From positions 2,210,501 through 2,274,500 of the forward strand of contig NC_090120.1 in assembly GCF_023973825.1 (NCBI RefSeq): 64,000 nt of DNA. The letters are read 5' to 3'. A program made the position numbers and the translations under genes. Source of the DNA: Plasmodium brasilianum (Eukaryota; Apicomplexa; Aconoidasida; Haemosporida; Plasmodiidae). Shown here one piece after another: positions 1-11,939 of this stretch. The notes beneath the pieces were generated by a model. That model was not told the origin of the DNA, did not search any database, and saw nothing but the letters and a program-made list of their open reading frames with translations. Position 1 is the first letter of the stretch, and every line of letters begins with the position of its first letter.

Positions 1-710
1 AGCTTAAATTACATGTTTCTGAATTTTCACATAAAGTGTTAGTGCTTAGTGGTGAAAAGGGCGAAGTAAATATTGGAAGTCATATCTCAGATAGAGAACG
101 TAATATGTAGAAACCTGAATGGAAGTGAGTATCTAAGAGTTCCTCATCAAATAATGGATAGAAAGCTTATTGCTATTTGTCAGAAAATGTTCTATAAGAA
201 GATTTACCGAATTCCCCGTCTCCAGTACGAGAGCCAAGATTAACAGAACCAGATGCTAGTGAAACGGGATCTACTAAATAAAAGTTGAGTTAGATAAAAA
301 ACACATCAAAAATTATATGATTTTTGCATACTGTTGATAATAATTCAAATACTTCAGTATGTGTGTATAATAAGCCTGGATCTATTCCCATCTGTCTAGG
401 TATATCAGTTGCTAATATATTCGCCGTAATTATTATTTTTTCCCTTTTTACAAAGTACATATAAATTTCATTTTAAAATATAAATGTTTTATATTGATAT
501 ATATAATTAAATTTCTTTAAAATTTTATAATTGTAATATAAAAAAATATTATATTTTTTTTATATTATATATTTTGTTATTAGATTACTACCTTTTCAAC
601 ATGGCTAAATGAGGGGACAAAAAGAAGATAAATGAAGGATTTTTTATATAACAATATAGAGAAATCATAACAAGCTTATATTTTAATTAGTATCAGTAGA
701 AATCCTAAAA
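1..710 (+). pseudogene. Decayed pir/STP1-like remnant, truncated by window edge
   Basis: A run of less AT-rich sequence holds protein-like stretches in one main frame broken by several stops. At about 205-280 it reads a Pro/Ser/Glu-rich segment (SPSPVREPRLTEPDASETGS), the type of linker that precedes the membrane segment in PIR and STP1 proteins. At about 380-465 another stretch reads as a hydrophobic helix (ICLGISVANIFAVIIIFSLF) followed by a GTACAT donor. After an acceptor-like TTATTAG near 585, a segment reads TTFSTWLNEGTKRR, resembling the start of a PIR or STP1 cytoplasmic exon (TPFGTWLN-type). Many stops and frame breaks make it non-functional. Whether it was pir or STP1 cannot be settled because the N-terminal part lies outside the window. 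Confidence 0.45.
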
Positions 711-2016
711 GATATTGAACAATTTGTTCTAGTCCGTGTACTTAAGTTTTCTTTTGTTAGTGTAACCCATATAACAAAGTAAATTAGAATAAGAATATAT
801 AAAAAATAATAAATTGTAATCTATATGTAACCATTTTTTATAAGTAAAAAATAAAAGAAGGAAAAAGATAAAGTTGAAATTAATAGGATGTATACATACT
901 TTTAAATATCATACGAGACATATATGAAAAATATAATGAAATATTAAAATATGAATGATATAAGGAAATAAAACAATTCTTTAATGAGAAGATAAATAAT
1001 CATAAAAAATTTGTATGATATTATAAATTATATAACATAAAAGTATATTAAATATATTTTCCTCAGATTAATAATTAAAAAAGGCACATTTTATATATGA
1101 TACAACTATGAATTTTTATCAATAAGTAGAATGTTATATATTGATAAATATTAGATATAAATTAAAAACTTTAGATGTTTTAACAAATATCCTTAAAAAT
1201 ATAATTACAAAAATGGGCGAAAATATCAAACAGTTTTTTATTATGTATTGTAATTAATTATAAGAAACATGCTTATCCTAAAATGTGATAAAAAATCTTT
1301 GAGTAAGACATTTATTAGAAACTCGCATAATCATATATTGTATACATTAATATATCTGTTTCACATAGTTGCGTGATAAAATAATTATAAATGAACTTAA
1401 ATAATAAGAATAATATTATTAAAATATTTAAGCATATAATTTATACAATTTCCATTTTATATTTATAAAATATTTAGTATTTATGTATATTTTTTGATAT
1501 TATTCTTTACTTTTTTTTTGTGGTTTCTTTTTTTTATTAAATAATTGTATTTACTTTTTTGCATTTTTATATATAATAATATAAAAGAATTCTGAGAAAA
1601 TTCAATGAAAGTAATGATTATATTTAATTTTTATAAATTACTTTAATGTAAAATTATTCATAAACATATCCTGATCAAATTTTTATTAACATAAAAATTA
1701 TAATAATAATACGAAAAAAAAATTTGCTTTTATGTATCATTCGTAATTATTATGGCAGATTAAACAAAAATAAAATTTATAGTAAAATAAATAATATATG
1801 AAAATTAGTAATTGAATTTATGTAAACATTTAATATTTGGCTTTATCTGACTTCCTGAAATATTAAATAAATTAAAATATAAATGTAATTATAACTATGG
1901 TATAAATAAAAATATATATTGAAAGATGTGAAAGTTTTCCTATATGCGTCATATTTTTAAATTTTCTTTATTAATTCTTAAGATATTAAAGAATGATTTT
2001 TTTTTAAATTAATTAC

Positions 2017-2049
<33 letters not shown>

Positions 2050-4420
2050 AAATGAATTCTCTTGTATATACAAATTATAAATTGAATAAGAAAATATTTA
2101 AGGAACTTCTAACAATATTAAAGAATGTAATAATGAAAATTTTATATTATTTTTAAAATACAAATTATTTGTATTAAATAATGATATTATAAAATTAATT
2201 TTTTAATTTTTTTTTTTTTAAATATAAAAAAAAAAGGACATAAAATTGAAATATTAAAAACTCAAATTATATTCTTTTTATTACATATATATCTATATAA
2301 ACCGTACTCTTTTTAGAGATAATATATATAACAACGTTTTAAGCATGTTTTTATAGTGTATATGATCATTTACGTAATTTTTTAATAAATTGAGAAATTA
2401 TATCATATATTGTGCGCTAAATTAAACAATAAAAAGAAATTTGTATATAATTATAGGCTTATATTTACTGTCGAAAGAATTAAAGAATAAAAGACTTTTT
2501 AGTAAAGCAAAATAAAAATATAAACATTTAATAAAATAAAGCTTTTATTAAATAAATGATTAACAAATGAATTTTTTTACAGACCTGATAATAAGTTTTA
2601 GGATATTTTTATTCTTATTATTGTAATTATATCCATAATATGATTAGGAATTAATCGTTGATTTTTTTAAATAACATAATTTATACACATAATAGGCATT
2701 CTTAAAAATACTTATATTTATGTATAAATAATTTATTATTTTTTGTAACTACTGGTTAAAAACAATAAAAAACCTATTTAAAATTATAATAGCTAAGAGT
2801 AATCAGTATAATTATTACATATTTTTAAAAAAATAAATAAAATATAATTATATATATTAAGAGAAGTATCATAGAGATACATAACAAAAAAACGTATTTC
2901 TAATGATATATATAAAAATATTAACTTTGAGGATAACTAATTATTTTAATTATGAAATATGAAAATAGTATTTACTTATTCTAATATATATATAAAAAAT
3001 GAAATTATAAAATACAAAACTAATAAAAAGGAAGATATTAGAAATTTCAAAAAATAATGTATTCAGTGCAATACATACGATAGTTAATGTTAATTAAATT
3101 TTCATTTATTCGTAGTACGATGTCAAACATAAAGATCTATGTAATAAAGATATTAATAATCCAATAAATTTAATCGTGTCAATAAATTATGTTAAATTTT
3201 TCATAACGAAAAGATGTAATAAATGAAATATATTTTTTTAATACTAATATGTTTAAGGAATTTGTTGGTTTTAAGGCTTCTTTAGAGAAATATGAACTAT
3301 GCAAAAATAATTTTATCCGCATTTTTTGTTAAATACATTTATATCAATATATTTAAATGTTACGTAATAATGAAAATTTTAGAGTAATCTAAATAAATAT
3401 ATCTTTAAATAATATATTATCTGTAACCGCATATAGTTTTCTTTAATTGATAAACAGAATTACAATAACATAATTTCTATTATTTATTGAAACTTTATAA
3501 ACATATTAATGATTAATCTTGAGTAAAAGTAATAATATGATTATATATATATTAATATTTTTAGTTAAACATTTATGAAAATAAAATTATAAATTAAACT
3601 TTACTAATTATAAAAACATTATATTCCTACATACTCATATAGAAATATTCAAAATAAAGAGTATATATTAAAGATATGATTCTTTACTTATTGAGATAAA
3701 CATACATTAGATATATATATATTTATTTTTAATACTAATATGTATAAATTTTTGCTATTATGTATTCTAACATTATTTAAATATATAAATATATCTCAAA
3801 ATATAATATGAATTTGCATATAATCCGTTTTTATCTGATTTTAAAATTTACATTTATAATATAAGAATTTAAACTAAAGGAATGATTTATTATGAAAATG
3901 CAACTATTTAAATGTGAACATAGTCTATGTATATGTTAGATAAGAATTTCTTACATTAAAAACGAAAAAGAAAAATTAATCAGTAATATATTTTTAAGAA
4001 TGTTAAATGATAAAATCGAATTCGTTCGTACAGGAAATATCTTATGTATATGTACATTTGAAGAAACGTTAAATTTATGATATGTAATTGTAATTTGTCT
4101 TATTTGAATATGTAAAAATTTTAAAATATTATTATTTCTTTTTTATTATTATATAATATTATCTATTGTGATGCTTATGTTACATGTTTAAGTGTGGCAT
4201 TAACAAAAGAAAAATTATAATAATATAATTTATACTTTATAAAAATTTAAAAACAACACCTCGTAAATAATAGGTTTTAACATTTTACAGTTGTTAATAA
4301 TGTTTAAGAAAATTATGAATATATTATGTAATTTTATATACATTACATAAATAAATATACTTTTAATATATTTTTTATTTTTCTATTTTGTCTGTTCAAT
4401 GACTGAAGACACATTTTAAA
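711..4420. other. AT-rich intergenic DNA, no gene seen
   Basis: This stretch is very AT-rich with many homopolymers and an (AT)n tract at 2024-2046. No reading frame longer than a few dozen codons, and no convincing exon with splice sites, was seen on either strand. The last few hundred bases presumably hold the promoter of the pir gene that starts at 4421, but no motif there can be supported. Confidence 0.6.
2024..2046. repeat. (AT)n microsatellite
   Basis: Uninterrupted alternating AT over about 23 bases, directly following a short A-run. Such tracts are common in Plasmodium intergenic DNA and no function is implied. Confidence 0.9.
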
Positions 4421-5656
4421 ATGGGCACTATATTGCAGGTACACAACTTATTAATGCGTGATATATACATATTCAGTGGAATATTCATTTTCTTATGAAC
4501 TATATTAATAAAATTATTCTAAGAAATAAGGTTTTTCTAATTACATTTTTTTTTATCTTTTTTATTATCTCTAAGGGAAATTTTATAGAATCATTACCAT
4601 CGAAAGTTTATTATAGAAATAAGTTTGAGTCACAAACAGGTTATTGCTTCGGGTCTGATGATAAGAGTATATTTACACAAGCAAGATCTAAATTAAATAA
4701 ATATAAAGAAATTAACAGTATTGAAAATAGGCTTATGAATGCTTTATGTCACGTATCTTTTACTAATACAGGAGATGATTGTGATAAACAGTGTCATAAG
4801 TTATACTATTGGTTAGGAAATGAATTACTATTAAATTAATTGGAAAAGAATTCATTTCCAGAAGTTATTGGATTTCTTGAAGATGTTTCAAGTGCTCTTC
4901 ATGAGCGTGATAAATGCAAATGTATTTTTTTTAAAAATACGAATAAGGAAACGTTTGAAAAAATGAAGATTGTGTATGATTACTGTGAAGATTACGATAA
5001 CATTAAGAGTACTCTTGAAGCTCATAATAATAAGTGTACTGAAGAATTTAATGATTATCTTGTTAAAGCTAATAGTGCTTATAATGAAATATATAACTGT
5101 ACACAAGAAAATGTTGAATCATATTGTACAGAACTTAAAAAGCATGTTCCTAGTTGCTTTAATGAAAAATTACCTCGTTTGAAATGTGAAATAAAGGAAG
5201 TTTCTGCACAAGAAAAAGGTTTAAGCCAATATAATACCAATTATCTTGACCCAAAATATGTAATTAATGCATCTACCTTTAGTTCATCTCAAATATTCCT
5301 GTTCTTTGTTCTACCCTTTGTCGGCATTTTCTTTATTGGCTTCCTACTATATAAAGTAATTATTAATATTATTTATAAAATTAAATATCTTAATTTACTT
5401 CCATTTATATTTGTTTAATAGATAAACAAATAAAAAGTAACTATGAGATAATTATTATATAATCATCTTGTATATATCTTCTGAATAATAGTTTACTCCA
5501 ATTGTATCATGGATACATACTAAAGTATTAAAGAAAAATTCAATTAGACGTAATTTGGATGAAATGGATATACTAGAATTAACAGAATACACGAACGAAC
5601 GAAGAAAATTAAATTTAGGTAGAAAACAATTAAATGTAGCATATCATGCCGCATGA
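4421..5656 (+). pseudogene. pir: PIR (vir-like) gene with one premature stop
   Basis: Three exons in the standard pir layout. Exon 1 is 4421-4438 (MGTILQ, donor GTACAC). Exon 2 is 4576-5355, with acceptor TTATTATCTCTAAG and donor GTAATT. Exon 3 is 5492-5656. All junctions are phase 0. Exon 2 starts with the PIR hallmark ESLPSKVYYRNKF, carries about 16 cysteines and ends in a membrane helix around IFLFFVLPFVGIFFIGFLLY. Exon 3 begins FTPIVSWIH and ends NVAYHAA, the classic PIR cytoplasmic tail. PIR proteins are variant antigens of the infected red cell. The frame is interrupted once, by TAA at 4837-4839 (about residue 94), and is open on both sides. It is either a recent pseudogene or an assembly error. 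The long Ile/Phe-rich stretch from the ATG at 4495 is intron sequence. Confidence 0.85.
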
Positions 5657-7992
5657 GTAATCTTTTACGAAAAGTATATATTAAGTTTATATTAAGAATA
5701 ATAATTTTAACAAGAATATTTGTCCATATATTCTTCTATTAGAAAAGAAAGAAAAAAAAAGAAAAAAAATACATAAATTAGAACGTCTATATCAGTAGAC
5801 AGAAAATTATGATATAACAAGTGATATTATAATTTACCGTAAATAGGAATACATTATTGATATATTATCATTGTAAAAAAAGTTATTAAATAAAATATAT
5901 AGAGAATTAAAATTAATAAAAAAAAGAAGTGTTGAATTAGAAATTTCCACGTTTTTCTTTCTTTTAATTTTTGTATTATTAGTCAAAATGAAATTAAAAA
6001 TGAATTAAAATATTTGGAATTTTGGAGTTTATTAAAATTATATATTTTTTATATATAGTAGTATAGTTGAAACTCACAACTTAAAGTAAAAAAAGCCATA
6101 AAAGGAATAATTAATTCTTTGTAATAGTAAATTGTAAATAATTATTATTATGACAAGAGGAATGTACACCGTATAATACAGGTCATATATAATGTACGAG
6201 TAGTACAATAAATAATATACAATAAAATAAACGATTATATATATTATAAATTCGGAAATATATAAGCTAATTTTGGAAATAGAATATTCTGTTAAATTAA
6301 ATGAAATAACTTTTTATATGAATATGCAAATATAAATTTTCATTAGCTCTTAATATACATAACATAAATTTACATGGTAAAAATAATAAATATAATTTGT
6401 GTAATTTTTATTATGAATAATTCTATAAATAAAAGCTACATCTATATAATATTCTTTATATTTTTACATTAAAGAAAAATGTTATACAAAAATAAAAAAA
6501 ATCATGATAATAATAACAATTTCATAAGACATCACAGAAAAAAGAGATTTCAGCATTTTCATTGATAAAAATGGTATTCCTAAACATAACATTATAGAAA
6601 TATCTAATGAATGCAATTATCTGTAATAAATGAAATTTTTATTTTCTATTATATATAAAATGATAATAAACAAAAAGTTATATAAAATAAAAATGATTAA
6701 AAATATTTTATCATTTTTGTAATTTTATATTATATAGATATTGTTTCTTAAAAATATATTATATATAGTCAAAATATGAATATATAAGGAAACATATTTG
6801 GTCAATATATATATAATGTATTATTAAATTTATTGAAGAAAAATTAAAAGAAAAAGCATAATATTGTAGAGAATAATATATATCAGCGCTGTTATAAATG
6901 AATAGAATAATTTAATCAAATCAATGATCCCATTAATCTATCTGTGGATGAGAGAAGAAAAAAGTATTACTATTATTTTACAATAAAATTCAAAATAGAT
7001 GAACTTTGAAATATATATTTTCATAGGAAATATACAATGTAAAATTAGGATATTAGTAATGTGTAAGGATTAAAAAATGAAAAAGGTATATTATACAAAA
7101 ATTGAATTATATATATAAATTAAATAAATTAAGCTTTATATAAATTATGTAATAAAAATAGTAGCAAAAGGTAACAAAAGAAATAAAAATAGAAAAATAA
7201 CTAAAAAATATTCATTATATATACACCTTAGATCTACAATTTCTTTTTTTCTTTTATAATTTAGTTTTTACAAAAGTAATTTTCGTAGGAAAACTGCTAT
7301 AAATGATCATTATATTATTAAAATAATACATTTAACATATAATATATTTATAACTACCTACTACGCTAAATGAATCAAAGAATAAGGAATATAAACTTAC
7401 AAATATAAATATTACTGTTCTCAAAATTATATTTAATAAAACATCAAATTTATTTTATTTATATTAGTTGCACAGGTGTTACTATTTAATATATTATTTC
7501 GAGAGTATTTATGTATAAATCATAAATGCCTTATTTCAATGTCGTTAATATTTAAAAGAAAAATGTTCATACATAAAAAAATTTCCTGAGTTTTACTAAA
7601 TTTTTTGTATATAAAATTTTGTATTTTTAAACTGTATTATTTTATATTGTAAATTCTTCCATATAATATTAGGCATTTATAAGTGCTACACACTTAAGTA
7701 TATCTTCATTCAAATAATAAGTTTTATTTGGAGTAAATGACTTAATAATATAAAAATAATAAATGTCATTAAATTTATATATGATCTTTTTACGTGATAT
7801 TTATTTTTCTTATAAGTGGTATTCTTAAACTCAAATTAACATAAAGGATTAAGGCCAATATTTTTTTTTGGTAATTGTGCGATTTGTATATATAAAAATG
7901 CATACCTTAAAATATAAAACAGCTTAAATATTTAATTTGTTTTTGAAAAATTATAGTTCGAGCTAGAATAATTAAGGTATATATATAGATAA
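5657..7992. other. Intergenic DNA with a possible pir fragment
   Basis: Mostly featureless AT-rich sequence. At about 6918-7010 a short open stretch on the plus strand reads FNQINDPINLSVDERRKKYY, which looks like part of a PIR extracellular domain. It has no supporting exon structure and a stop immediately upstream, so it is not annotated as a gene. Nothing else could be supported. Confidence 0.5.
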
Positions 7993-8169
7993 ATGAAAGT
8001 AAAAAGGTTCACTACATTACAAAAAAACATTTTAATATATATCTTAGTACTTTTTCATTTTTGTGTTACTATTAAATGTTACAATACTTTAGGTAATTAT
8101 ATACTTTTTCGTAAAATCTATATTTGTGTGTATAAAATTATTTTAGTTTATGTTTCAAAATACTGGTAA
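7993..8169 (+). CDS. Small ORF with signal-peptide-like N-terminus (hypothetical, 58 aa)
   Basis: ATG at 7993 opens a 58-codon frame ending TAA at 8167-8169. Residues 1-30 have the shape of a signal peptide or signal anchor: a basic start (MKVKR), a hydrophobic core (ILIYILVLFHFCV) and a polar end with cysteine. A GTAATT donor-like site at 8093 follows residue 33, and acceptor TTATTTTAG ends at 8146, so residues 1-33 could instead be the first exon of a longer decayed gene. I do not recognise the family. It lies 0.8 kb upstream of the fam-m relic and on the same strand. Chance ORFs of this size are common in such DNA; the signal-like profile is the only support. Confidence 0.3.
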   Translation: MKVKRFTTLQKNILIYILVLFHFCVTIKCYNTLGNYILFRKIYICVYKIILVYVSKYW

Positions 8170-9002
8170 GAAATTTCAAATATATTAGTATAAACATAAT
8201 ATTTAGCTATAATATATATAAGAGATCATTAATTTTGACTAATAAAGTATATCACAAATAAATTAAATGATTCATACATTAATGATAATATTAGCGAAGT
8301 TAATAAATTGTTGATTTAGTTTAGTTTTACAAAAATTATTAGAATTTCTATGAAAAATTAAATTGTGAACCAAAAATATATAATTAATTTGATATTTTTA
8401 ACATGTATTATACCAAAAAAAAAGCATGTGTTATGATTAGTAAAACAAGGAAATGTTCACAAAATATATATATTTTTAATTTTTTAACACTTTTGTTTCA
8501 TTGTTGTAAATACTAATTTTTTTATCAATAATAACTACATTTACCGAAATATAATATTTATAAAATTATAATAATTCCTAGGGAAACTTAAAAATAGTAA
8601 TTATTCAAGAAACACCTAGAACAATAGCATATACCTATATTTTATACATTGTACATTCTATATAAATTTAATATTTTTTAATAATTAAAAATAATGAGAA
8701 AAAAATTGTTTAATCACTCTATTATGTAATTAAAGTATACGTTGTGAATATATATGAATGAATTGAAATCATGTAATTTTACTTATCGTTAATTTTTTAT
8801 AAATAATATCAATAATATAGTTTTAAAGAATCGTTTTTTAAGTATTTTTTTTTTTAATAAGTAGTAAAATTTTCTATACTTTTTAATTTTTTAAGAAAAA
8901 ATATTAATAAAAATAAAAGAGATATTTTTTTATTGTTAGAAGTGCCTAAAGTGATGTTCATTTTTTCTTTATATTATATATTACAATATTAGAGTCTGTA
9001 AC
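8170..9002. other. Upstream region of the fam-m relic
   Basis: There is no gene here. It holds the 5' flank of the fam-m relic, including a block (about 8630-8670) rich in TATATTC/ACATTCT words and the shared upstream element at 8746-8776, both of which recur upstream of other fam genes in the window. Confidence 0.5.
8746..8776 (+). promoter_or_regulatory. Shared upstream element of fam genes, copy 1
   Basis: The sequence TATATGAATGAATTGAAATC lies about 230 bp upstream of the ATG of the fam-m relic at 9003. Related words occur at nearly the same distance upstream of the fam genes at 11940, 21471, 56739 and 61229. A promoter or 5' UTR role is inferred from position only. The copies could also simply reflect shared ancestry of duplicated gene units. 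Confidence 0.4.
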
Positions 9003-9957
9003 ATGAAACAAAGTATTGAGTTCGCATGCTTTATCAAAATTTTTATGTTTATCATTTTAATTTGGACGTGTCATTTTTACAGTAACATGGTTCCATAAAA
9101 GTTTTTTGAGGGAATTTGTTTTATTCATATTTACATTGTTTATTTTTATTAATTATTTTTTTGGAATGGGAATATTTATCCACTTATATATGAAATATTC
9201 ACATTTTTTTTTTTAGAGCAGGTTTAATAAAATTTTGCATGAAAAGCATGGTTCTGCTGAAAAATTATATAAAAGAGTTTATCGATTATTAGTAATTTAT
9301 ACAGACGATATTTATCCATATGTTGGAGATTTAGAATTAAAGATACTATATAATAAAAAAAAAAAAAAACGAAAAATTAATTACAATAGATAATGAAAAA
9401 TGGGACGAAGAAAAAAAAGAAAAAATATATAAAATCTCATTAATTAAAATAAAATTAATTAAGCGACTTATGAAAAATAGATGTACCATATTTCATAATT
9501 CATATAAGCACTATGAAAAAAAAAATAATGAATAAACTTGATGATAAAGTTTTTTTAAAAAAGATGATATTAATTAAGGATAAGGATTACAAAAAATAAG
9601 AATGTAAAAAATACGGATTAAGGTTTTTTATATTATTCCTGTTATTCGTGGTGGTATTAATGATACCTATATTAGATTCATCCATTGATAGTTTATTGAT
9701 TTTATTATATCATTTATTAGAATAGAGTGCACCAAATGGTTCAGAAGCTCCGTCACCTGGTTCTGTAGGCCCGGCGAATTCTTCATGGTCTTCTTATTTT
9801 TCACAAAATCCTTTTGTACTATACAAAGCCTGCAGTATTTTAATATATTGTGTATCAATCTTACTATTGAGTATTATACTTATACTAGGAATTTTTTATT
9901 ATTATAAAAAAGTTATAAAACATAAAAAATTAAGTCATTGGAGGCATTCAATGAATG
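9003..9957 (+). pseudogene. fam-m: fam-m pseudogene
   Basis: Exon 1 starts at 9003 and encodes the typical signal exon (CFIKIFMFIILIWTCHFYSN), but the usual GTATGATAA donor reads GTTCCATAA. Exon 2 starts after TTTTTTTTAG at 9217 and contains the PEXEL-like region VYRLLVIY. Its frame then runs into TAA at 9390-9392, after an A-run, and shows further stops and shifts (for example TAA at 9597 and TAG in the first membrane helix). The 3' part still reads the fam-m second helix and basic tail (ILILGIFYYYKKVIKHKKL), comparable to YYHKKVKKYEKIKFRKR in the intact fam-m genes. The original stop probably lay near 9950; the present frame runs on to 10013. The gene is dead. Confidence 0.75.
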
Positions 9958-10256
9958 GTAAGAAATGCATTTATTTTTATAAAAAAGCCTTTAATGTTAT
10001 ATACTATATGTAGTATATTTAATAACATATTAAATATAAGAATAATTTATTATATTTTATACATGAACCTACGTATACTTAGTCATATGTATATGTAACT
10101 ATAAAAAAATACTTCTTTATTTTTTTTGTAAATTTTGAATGTTTGAAAGTTTTTTAATTAGTAATTTGATATAATTTTTTATCTAAATTGAATAGTATTG
10201 CAGAATACATATATTTTTATACATATAAATTTTCAATGAAAAATATATATTTGTAC

Positions 10257-10274
10257 GTTAAAATTAATATATAA
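10257..10274 (+). promoter_or_regulatory. Shared downstream element of fam genes, copy 1
   Basis: GTTAAAATTAATATATAA, about 300 bp after the inferred ancestral stop of the fam-m relic. The same word recurs 270-310 bp after four other fam stops. It may be part of the 3' UTR or a polyadenylation-associated block; this is inferred from position and repetition only. Confidence 0.4.
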
Positions 10275-10656
10275 CATCACAATTAATATTATTGTATTAA
10301 AGTCATTTATTAAATTATGTTATAACTGTATTATTTCTGCATTATATTTTTTATAATATTCAAGTATAGAATTATTTAATATTTTAAGATTATTAAGAAA
10401 ACGAATTATTATTTTTAAGTTAAAGTTTTAGCGTGCCTTGTTATTTACATTATGAATGTAAGAGATTATATTATGTTGTAATTTTTTTTTTTGTTTTTAT
10501 TTTAACTTTAAAATAATATTTTAAATATCTTTTTATTTCTTTTTTCTTAATTTCTCATTAATATATTAATTGATTCTCTTCAAGAATAATATTTAAAAAA
10601 TAAAATAAAATTTGGGATTTTTACAGTAATTTTTTGTTATTATATTCATTTCATAG

Positions 10657-10860
10657 TTTTCATTATCTGATTTAGATCACATGCATAGCGGAAATAATCT
10701 AACAGATCATTTGAGTTGTATGAGTATTATTAGAAAAAAGAATTTTCATTTACTTGTAAAAATTTTTTTTATCTGTATCGGTAAAATTATTCTTTTGACA
10801 AAATATGTTTATAAAAGGCAAAATAAAACTAATTTATTAGCTCAAAAAATATCACGATAA
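10657..10860 (+). CDS. Exon-like open frame (67 codons), unknown
   Basis: After an acceptor-like TTCATTTCATAG ending at 10656, one frame stays open for 67 codons to TAA at 10858-10860. It reads FSLSDLDHMHSGNNLTDHLS and then a hydrophobic helix (LLVKIFFICIGKIILLTKYV) and a basic tail. The base composition is less AT-rich than its surroundings. It could be the last exon of a decayed gene. I do not recognise it and found no matching 5' exon. Confidence 0.25.
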   Translation, partial: FSLSDLDHMHSGNNLTDHLSCMSIIRKKNFHLLVKIFFICIGKIILLTKYVYKRQNKTNLLAQKISR

Positions 10861-11663
10861 AAGTTACTAAATAATATATTTTGGTAAAATATATTGTTAC
10901 ACTGCATTAGGTCTAGTTTACATATAATAATTTATATATTGTCATTATTATATATATATTTTTTGGAATTTTTTTTAATTACGGTAATTGAATAAAACAT
11001 TCGTATATTAATTTTACTGTGTTCTTATTTTTAACATTATAATATATTAATATTTTTTCAAATACATATATGTAGGTAAAAACTAAAAACATTATGACGA
11101 TTAATTTTAAAAACCTTCCTTTAGAAAAAATTGTACAAATTAAATTTAATTAAAAATTAAATTTTTTAAAAATATAACACAATAATAAAGAATAAGCTTT
11201 ATTTACTTTTAAAATATATGTAATTTTTTATAGATTCAATAATACTTTATAAATTAAACTTCTTTTATATAATTTAAACCATAGTATAAAGTTCCTGTTT
11301 ATGCGAAATTAAAAAACGTGTTATATTTCACAAAACGTACAAGTTTTAAAAATTGGCTATATTAATTATTACAATTATTGTGCATTTACAACAATTAATA
11401 CATTATAAAATAAATAACTCATTTATTCAAAGTGTAATATTCTAGAATAAGAATTGATAATAGGAAAACATTATTAAAGTTAAAAATTACTATCTTTATA
11501 TACAAGATATTGGAATACATATATATTCTATATGTTTAATGCTGTAAATTAAATAAGTATTTCAAAATATTAATATATCATATATTTTTTTTAACATTAA
11601 AAAGTTTATATAAAAAAAACTTTTAATTACTTGACTATATTAAATAATTAACGTATACATTTT

Positions 11664-11695
11664 GAATATTTATGAGTGAATTAAAATTATTGTAT
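11664..11695 (+). promoter_or_regulatory. Shared upstream element of fam genes, copy 2
   Basis: TATTTATGAGTGAATTAAAA lies about 245 bp upstream of the ATG at 11940, matching the spacing and core of the copies at 8746, 21192, 56463 and 60982. Function is inferred only. Confidence 0.4.
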
Positions 11696-11939
11696 ATGAT
11701 TTAATGTCATTTTTTAATCATAATGTAAATATTAAAAATTTATAATATATTCTTAAAGATGTTTTATTTTGGTTCTCATTATAAAATCTATTTTAGTTAT
11801 CTATATATTATTATATACCTAAGAAGAAATAATAACCAAAAAGTGAAAAAACACATATAGTACGATTTACGTTGAATGTATAATACTTATTATAAATATA
11901 ATACATTCTGAATATATTACAACTTTAGAAAACTATATG

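Larger units (their letters stand above)
9958..11939. other. Intergenic between two fam-m relics
   Basis: AT-rich, with a copy of the fam downstream element at 10257-10274, an exon-like open frame at 10657-10860 and the upstream region of the next fam-m relic, including the element at 11664-11695. No other gene was seen. Confidence 0.5.

Noticed and set aside
4495..4575. N-terminal MNYINKIIL extension of the pir frame as a signal sequence
   Set aside because: It lies in the intron. A strong acceptor ends at 4575, and exon 1 at 4421-4438 joins in phase.
4888..5182. Short ORFs on both strands within the pir gene
   Set aside because: Out-of-frame shadows of pir exon 2.
9667..9858. 63-codon minus-strand ORF
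   Set aside because: Antisense to the fam-m relic, with no features of its own.
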